A stretch of DNA of 7,814 bases from an uncultured Bacteroidales bacterium (GTDB lineage Bacteria; Bacteroidota; Bacteroidia; Bacteroidales; Paludibacteraceae). How positions within the stretch are numbered: position 1 is the first letter of the stretch; each line of letters opens with the position of its first letter. Made by a program: the position numbers and the translations under genes. A model generated the notes under the pieces. The model searched no databases. It was not told where the DNA came from and was given only the letters and a program-made list of their open reading frames with translations. The stretch covers positions 1 through 7,814 of the forward strand of contig CAIWIS010000047.1 of the NCBI GenBank assembly GCA_903912795.1. The letters run 5' to 3'. Positions 5,963 through 7,814 of the stretch are shown here, piece by piece.

Positions 5963-7814
5963 ATGAATTTTAAAATAAATATAGATAACAATACTAACTT
6001 CAATTCCCCTTTAGGGGTTAGGGGCTCTTTTTTGTTGCTATTATTATTCTGCTTTCAAATAGGTTTTGCATTGTCGCCCAAACGTGAGATGAGAGCAACG
6101 TGGTTAGCCACAGTTTTTCGAATCGACTGGCCGGGTAGCACTATTGCTGGTACAGGAAATTTAACTCAGATAAATAGCCAGAAACAGGACATGATTCGTA
6201 TTCTGGATTCTTTGGCTTCGGCTAATATGAATGCTGTGTTTTTTCAGGTTCGTTCTCGTTGCGATGCCATGTATAAATCATCATACGAACCTTGGTCGAC
6301 CGATTTGGTTCAATATAGAGGTTATGATCCAGGCTACGACCCATTGGCTTTTACCATTGAAGAAGCCCACAAAAGAGGTATCGAATTGCATGCTTGGCTC
6401 AATCCCTACCGTTACGAAACGGCTCTGAATCAGTGGACAGGACAACCCGGCGATTACCGCACTGAACACCCCGATTGGCTTTTAACGTATTCGAATGGAA
6501 TTAGCATTCTCGACCCGGGTAGACCGCAGGTGGTGAAACGAATAAAAGATATTATAGGTGAGATAGTTACAAATTACAATGTCGATGGCATAATGTTCGA
6601 TGATTATTTCTATGCTTATGGCGGCACATCGGCTACACTCGATGCTGCTACTCAAGCACTTTATAAGCCAGCAAATATGGATATTGGTGATTGGCGTCGA
6701 GCAAATGTAAATCGTATGATTGCCGAAGTTTATGATACGATTCAGGATGTAAAACCCTATGTAAGGTTTGGTGTATCGCCATTCGGTATTTGGACTACAA
6801 ATCAGGCTGTGGCTGCAAAAGAAGATTTGGTATTACCATCGGGTATAACTGGTAGCGATATGTATGCATCAATTTATTGTGATCCGGTGGCATGGATGAA
6901 AGAAAAATCGGTAGATTACATTTCACCACAATTGTATTGGCCTACTGGTGGTTCACAGGATTACAGTAAACTTTGTCCGTGGTGGTCAAATGTATCCAAT
7001 CGGTTTGGACGCCATTTTTATTCTAGTCAGGACATTGCTTCATTACAAACATCGAGCTATGCGCCACGAAAGAAAATTGCTATTGAAAATAGCGACCCAC
7101 AATTTTCTGAATTAACTGCCAATGAATCGGCTGCAAGTACGGTTGAAAAACTGATATTGTCGAAAATTTCGAAAGCAAATGCAGGTGGTTTTACGCAAGA
7201 GCAAATTGGTCTGCAAATTAGTATTAATCGCAGTTCCGACGAAAATAATGCTCCGGGAAGCATATTTTTTTCTACAAAACAATTATATCAAACCAAAGGA
7301 TTTATCAATTATCTGAAAAAATATCAATTTACTCAAAAAGCATTAATGCCGGTTATTGATTGGAAGCCTAAAGCGCAAATAGGATTATTAACTGGGCTTA
7401 CTCTTACAAATAAAGTATTGAGTTGGAACAGTACAGGTTCAAATTTAAAATATGCCATTTACAGTGTACCCAACGATAAAATGAATCAGCCAAACAAATT
7501 TGGAACATCCGAATTTTTAATTGGTATTAGTTATTCAAATTCGTTTACCTTGCCACAGGCTTTGAGTACCACTACAAATACTTTTGCTGTATCGGCTTTG
7601 GATAAACTTGGAAATGAATTTCCGATAGCTATTTTGAACCAACCTACAGCTCAAGTGGGTGCACCCACCTTGAATTATCCGGCTAATAATCAAAATGTTA
7701 TATTGCCATTTACATTTACTTGGTCCGCCGTAAGCGGTGTGGATAATTACCTGCTCGAAATAGCCGAAGATGCAAATTTTAATACTATAAAAGTATCACG
7801 CGAAATAAGTACAA
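5963..7814 (+). CDS. Secreted GHL10 (DUF187, YngK/DigH-like) glycoside hydrolase with FN3-like modules (3' truncated by window edge)
   Basis: The frame is open from the ATG at 5963 to the window end (617 codons). A hydrophobic segment FLLLLFCFQIGFAL (23-36) after Arg20 is a plausible Sec signal, with cleavage possibly after Ala35. The hydrolase barrel, about 38-470, has family-typical segments: MRATWLATVFRIDWP from 43, FFQVRSRCDAMY from 93, HAWLNPYR 143-150, VDGIMFDDYFYAYGG from 207, FGVSPFGIW 269-277, YISPQLYWP 319-327 and EQIGLQISINR 413-423. Asp213 and Asp214 are the best catalytic candidates. This is the DUF187/GHL10 family, not GH10 xylanase, despite the common name family 10 glycosylhydrolase. 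E. coli DigH/YddW of this family cleaves denuded peptidoglycan glycans; the substrate here is unknown. Two FN3-like modules follow, about 465-560 and 566 onward. Codons 14-24 lie in the inverted-repeat arm. No other ATG preserves the signal segment; the next in-frame ATG is codon 43. The A-rich leader TAAAAAG lies directly before the start. Confidence 0.95.
   Translation, partial: MNFKINIDNNTNFNSPLGVRGSFLLLLLFCFQIGFALSPKREMRATWLATVFRIDWPGSTIAGTGNLTQINSQKQDMIRILDSLASANMNAVFFQVRSRCDAMYKSSYEPWSTDLVQYRGYDPGYDPLAFTIEEAHKRGIELHAWLNPYRYETALNQWTGQPGDYRTEHPDWLLTYSNGISILDPGRPQVVKRIKDIIGEIVTNYNVDGIMFDDYFYAYGGTSATLDAATQALYKPANMDIGDWRRANVNRMIAEVYDTIQDVKPYVRFGVSPFGIWTTNQAVAAKEDLVLPSGITGSDMYASIYCDPVAWMKEKSVDYISPQLYWPTGGSQDYSKLCPWWSNVSNRFGRHFYSSQDIASLQTSSYAPRKKIAIENSDPQFSELTANESAASTVEKLILSKISKANAGGFTQEQIGLQISINRSSDENNAPGSIFFSTKQLYQTKGFINYLKKYQFTQKALMPVIDWKPKAQIGLLTGLTLTNKVLSWNSTGSNLKYAIYSVPNDKMNQPNKFGTSEFLIGISYSNSFTLPQALSTTTNTFAVSALDKLGNEFPIAILNQPTAQVGAPTLNYPANNQNVILPFTFTWSAVSGVDNYLLEIAEDANFNTIKVSREIST
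6004..6033 (+). terminator. Right arm plus T6 tract: possible intrinsic terminator or attenuator
   Basis: The arm at 6004-6025 is followed by TC and six T's (6028-6033). On its own it can form only the small CCCC-TTTA-GGGG hairpin. Paired with the left arm it makes a 22-bp GC-rich stem with a 95-nt loop directly before the T tract, the layout of a Rho-independent terminator. It lies inside the hydrolase coding sequence (codons 14-24), so if it works it would end transcription of that gene early, perhaps only when the leader is not being translated. The activity is inferred from structure only. Confidence 0.4.

Larger units (their letters stand above)
5879..6033. repeat. 155-bp inverted-repeat element (REP/MITE-like) spanning the gene junction
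   Basis: The arms 5887-5908 and 6004-6025 are perfect 22-bp reverse complements. Both are followed outward by two unpaired bases and then a matching A6 (5879-5884) or T6 (6028-6033), giving 28 matches over 30 bp. The core of each arm is CCCCTAACCCCTAAAGGGG or its complement. Each arm also contains its own small hairpin, CCCC-TAAA-GGGG. The 95-bp interior is AT-rich and holds the start codon of the next gene. From general knowledge, G/C-block repeats of this type, which translate as peptides like PLGVRG, recur in Bacteroidota genomes; copies elsewhere cannot be checked here. No convincing target-site duplication is visible. Two oppositely oriented units resemble a REP pair (BIME) or a MITE with terminal inverted repeats. 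Confidence 0.85.

Noticed and set aside
5879..6033. CRISPR or tRNA-like structure at the inverted repeat
   Set aside because: There are only two arms in opposite orientation, no regular spacers, and no cloverleaf or conserved tRNA bases.
5963..7814. GH10 xylanase
   Set aside because: The motifs (FDDYFY, HAWLNPYR, SPQLYW) are those of the DUF187/GHL10 family; the shared number 10 is only a naming coincidence.

Overview
The window comes from a member of the Bacteroidota. It is AT-rich, reads entirely on the + strand, and carries a SusC/SusD (RagA/RagB) outer-membrane nutrient-uptake pair followed by lipoproteins with Bacteroidota-type signal peptides and A-rich rather than Shine-Dalgarno-like leaders. 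The order or genus cannot be fixed from what is visible.

Layout. Bases 1-1662 are the C-terminal part of a SusC-type TonB-dependent transporter, whose start lies outside the window. After 14 bp comes a complete SusD/RagB-type lipoprotein (1677-3329). A short AT-rich gap with a 21-bp-period direct repeat (3328-3361) precedes a lipoprotein of unrecognised family (3368-4210; 3350 is an alternative start). Next is a lipoprotein with a PKD domain, a second PKD/Ig-like domain and a probable beta-propeller (4225-5880). After an 82-bp gap, a secreted GHL10-type (DUF187, YngK/DigH-like) glycoside hydrolase with C-terminal FN3-like modules starts at 5963 and runs off the right edge.

Working model. The tight spacing and shared strand indicate one polysaccharide-utilisation-type operon. 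SusC would import, SusD and the two following lipoproteins would bind ligand at the surface, and the GHL10 enzyme would cleave the glycan. The substrate is not evident. The one characterised activity I recall for this enzyme family is cleavage of denuded peptidoglycan strands by E. coli DigH/YddW, so a peptidoglycan-like glycan is one possibility among several.

The most unusual structure lies at the join between the fourth and fifth genes. A long inverted repeat (22 bp perfect, 28 of 30 bp with its A6/T6 ends; arms 5879-5908 and 6004-6033) starts in the stop codon of the PKD lipoprotein gene and ends inside the signal-peptide coding region of the hydrolase. The right arm is translated as part of the peptide NSPLGVRGS, so a dispersed-repeat-like element appears to have become part of a secretion signal. 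It may also act as a terminator or attenuator. No RNA genes, CRISPR arrays or transposase genes were seen.
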